Below are positions 63,013 through 64,000 of a stretch of 64,000 nucleotides of DNA, piece after piece. Every line of letters starts with the position of its first letter. The stretch's first letter is position 1. The position numbers and the translations under genes were made by a program. This DNA comes from Pandoraea commovens. GTDB lineage: Bacteria > Pseudomonadota > Gammaproteobacteria > Burkholderiales > Burkholderiaceae. Location of the stretch: positions 186,001 through 250,000 of the forward strand of contig NZ_CABPSA010000006.1 of the NCBI RefSeq assembly GCF_902459615.1, in the 5' to 3' direction. Below the pieces are notes generated by a model that ran no database searches, was not told where the DNA came from, and saw only the letters and a program-made list of their open reading frames with translations.

Positions 63013-63066
63013 GATGTCGAAGAAATAAAAAAAAGCGCCCCCGGCACCCACAGAGCCGGGAGCGCT
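63013..63066 (-). terminator. Intrinsic terminator between xsc and pta
   Basis: Stem AGCGC-x-CCCGGC (63034-63045) with GCCGGG-x-GCGCT (63055-63066), one mismatch and a 9-base loop, followed on the minus strand by a T-run (complement of aaataaaaaaaa). It sits 25 bases past the xsc stop codon and ends just before the pta start, so pta either has its own promoter or receives read-through. Confidence 0.8.
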
Positions 63067-63090
63067 GTCACACGAAGAACCGCTACCGCG

Positions 63091-64000
63091 TCAGACGTAG
63101 TCCTTGTACTTGTCGAGCATGCGCACCGGCTTCGAGAGCGCGTCGCGACGGAACGGATCGCCCAGTTCGCGCGTGCACATGATTTCGATGATGGTCGTCT
63201 TGCCGTGGTTCATCTGCATGTCGATGGCCTTCTTGAGCGCCGGGCCGACGTCTTCCAGACGATCGACCACGATGCCTTCTGCGCCCATCGCACGGGCGAT
63301 GTTGGCAAAGCTCGGGCTATCCAGTTCACCGGCGACGAAGCGGCGGTTGTAGAAGTCGACCTGGTTCTTCTTCTCGGCACCCCATTGGCGGTTGTGGAAG
63401 ACCACGGCCGTGACCGGAATGTTGTGACGCACGCACGTGAGCGTTTCCATCAGGCTCATGCCCCACGCGCCGTCGCCAGCGTACGACACGGCCGGGCGGT
63501 GCGGTGCGGCCACCTTCGCGCCGATGATCGTCGGGAAGGCGTAGCCGCAGTTGCCCCAGCTCATGGCGGCGAAGAAGCTGCGCGGCTTGTTAAAGCGCAG
63601 GTAGCTGTTGGCCACCGAGTTGATGTTGCCGATGTCGGTCGAGACCATGACGTCTTCCGGCATCGCCTTTTCGAGTTCGCGCAGCACCTGACGCGGGTGC
63701 AGATACTCGCCGCCGTTGAACGTCTTTTCGTTCTTCTGCTCTTCGATCATGTCGAGGCTGTACTGATCACGCTCGTGGGTCCAGTCGTCGAGTTCCTTCT
63801 CCCAGGCTGCCTTTTCCGTGGCGATCTGGTCGGCGCGGGCGTCACGCGTGGCGTCGCAGGCGAGCGTGCGCTCGGCCAGACGTTGCGACAGGGCGACGGC
63901 CGCAGCCTTCGCATCGCCGCAGATACCGACCGAGATCTTCTTCACGAGGCCGAGCATCTTGTGGTCGGCGTCGATCTGAATGATCTTGGCGTTCTTCGGC
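63091..64000 (-). CDS. xsc: Sulfoacetaldehyde acetyltransferase, C-terminal half
   Basis: The visible part of a thiamine diphosphate enzyme, with the N-terminus beyond the right edge. The ThDP motif is AGDGAWGMSLMETLTCVRHNIPVTAVVFHN (GDG to N), and the AMSWGNCGYAFPTIIGAK, TDIGNINSVANSYLRF and CTRELGDPFRRDALSKPVRML segments are those of Xsc rather than acetolactate synthase. It splits sulfoacetaldehyde plus phosphate into sulfite and acetyl phosphate, an entry point for taurine, isethionate or sulfoacetate. The neighbouring pta and tauE support this. Confidence 0.95.
   Translation of the reverse strand, partial: PKNAKIIQIDADHKMLGLVKKISVGICGDAKAAAVALSQRLAERTLACDATRDARADQIATEKAAWEKELDDWTHERDQYSLDMIEEQKNEKTFNGGEYLHPRQVLRELEKAMPEDVMVSTDIGNINSVANSYLRFNKPRSFFAAMSWGNCGYAFPTIIGAKVAAPHRPAVSYAGDGAWGMSLMETLTCVRHNIPVTAVVFHNRQWGAEKKNQVDFYNRRFVAGELDSPSFANIARAMGAEGIVVDRLEDVGPALKKAIDMQMNHGKTTIIEIMCTRELGDPFRRDALSKPVRMLDKYKDYV

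Overview
The window is about 64 kb of high-GC chromosomal DNA from a betaproteobacterium, most likely family Burkholderiaceae. A Pandoraea-like or Burkholderia-like genome fits best, judging by the dense IclR/LysR regulation, the split beta-ketoadipate genes, 4-hydroxyphenylpyruvate dioxygenase, an Xsc/Pta sulfonate module and the codon usage. The genus is an inference. I see no rRNA, tRNA, CRISPR array, prophage or intact insertion sequence. The only mobile-element trace is a decayed IS3-family transposase fragment near 27.5-27.7 kb, next to a small cysteine-rich secreted protein.

Layout. 0-7 kb: a truncated DadA-like oxidoreductase, an aldo/keto reductase, a candidate antisense-strand small RNA, cytochrome b561, a DUF2946 protein followed by a TonB-dependent receptor (a likely copper-linked pair), and OmpW. 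7-16 kb: a class A penicillin-binding protein, a LysR regulator, an acetyltransferase, a methyltransferase, NAD-dependent formate dehydrogenase with a structured 3' UTR, a glutathione S-transferase and a chloroperoxidase-type esterase. 16-21 kb: the aromatic amino acid genes (tyrB-like, aroP-like, hppD) with a divergent Lrp-type regulator. 20.7-22.7 kb: leuA behind a short leucine leader peptide. 22.8-26.7 kb: pcaI, pcaJ and pcaF with an IclR regulator and a striking operator dyad. 27-33 kb: the IS scar, then DUF2783, an FAD hydroxylase and an MBL-fold protein controlled by two overlapping IclR genes. 33-36.6 kb: a histidine acid phosphatase, a hydrolase-MarR operon and a small secreted repeat protein. 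36.8-43 kb: an aromatic acid transporter and the divergent periplasmic glucan pair opgG/bglX. 43-50 kb: LysR with tartrate dehydrogenase, a flavin monooxygenase, an orphan sulfonate-binding protein, and LysR with an Old Yellow Enzyme. 50-58 kb: a degenerate EAL protein, two MFS transporters, a GMC oxidoreductase and two tail-to-tail IclR genes. 58-64 kb: a cobS/cobT pair, then tauE, pta and xsc for sulfoacetaldehyde breakdown.

How the genes fit together. TyrB, AroP and HppD funnel tyrosine and phenylalanine toward homogentisate. PcaI, PcaJ and PcaF finish the beta-ketoadipate route to acetyl-CoA and succinyl-CoA. Xsc cleaves sulfoacetaldehyde to sulfite and acetyl phosphate, Pta makes acetyl-CoA, and TauE can export the sulfite. 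Nearly every catabolic unit has a divergent or adjacent regulator, and several of the intervening gaps hold clear inverted repeats. No large unknown defence or mobile system is visible. The most interesting unexplained material is regulatory: two candidate small RNAs sharing an anti-Shine-Dalgarno ACCUCCUCG motif, a near-leaderless leucine leader peptide, the DUF2946/receptor pair, and several perfect dyads. The cysteine-repeat protein and the metal-ligand-deficient MBL protein are also worth a look.
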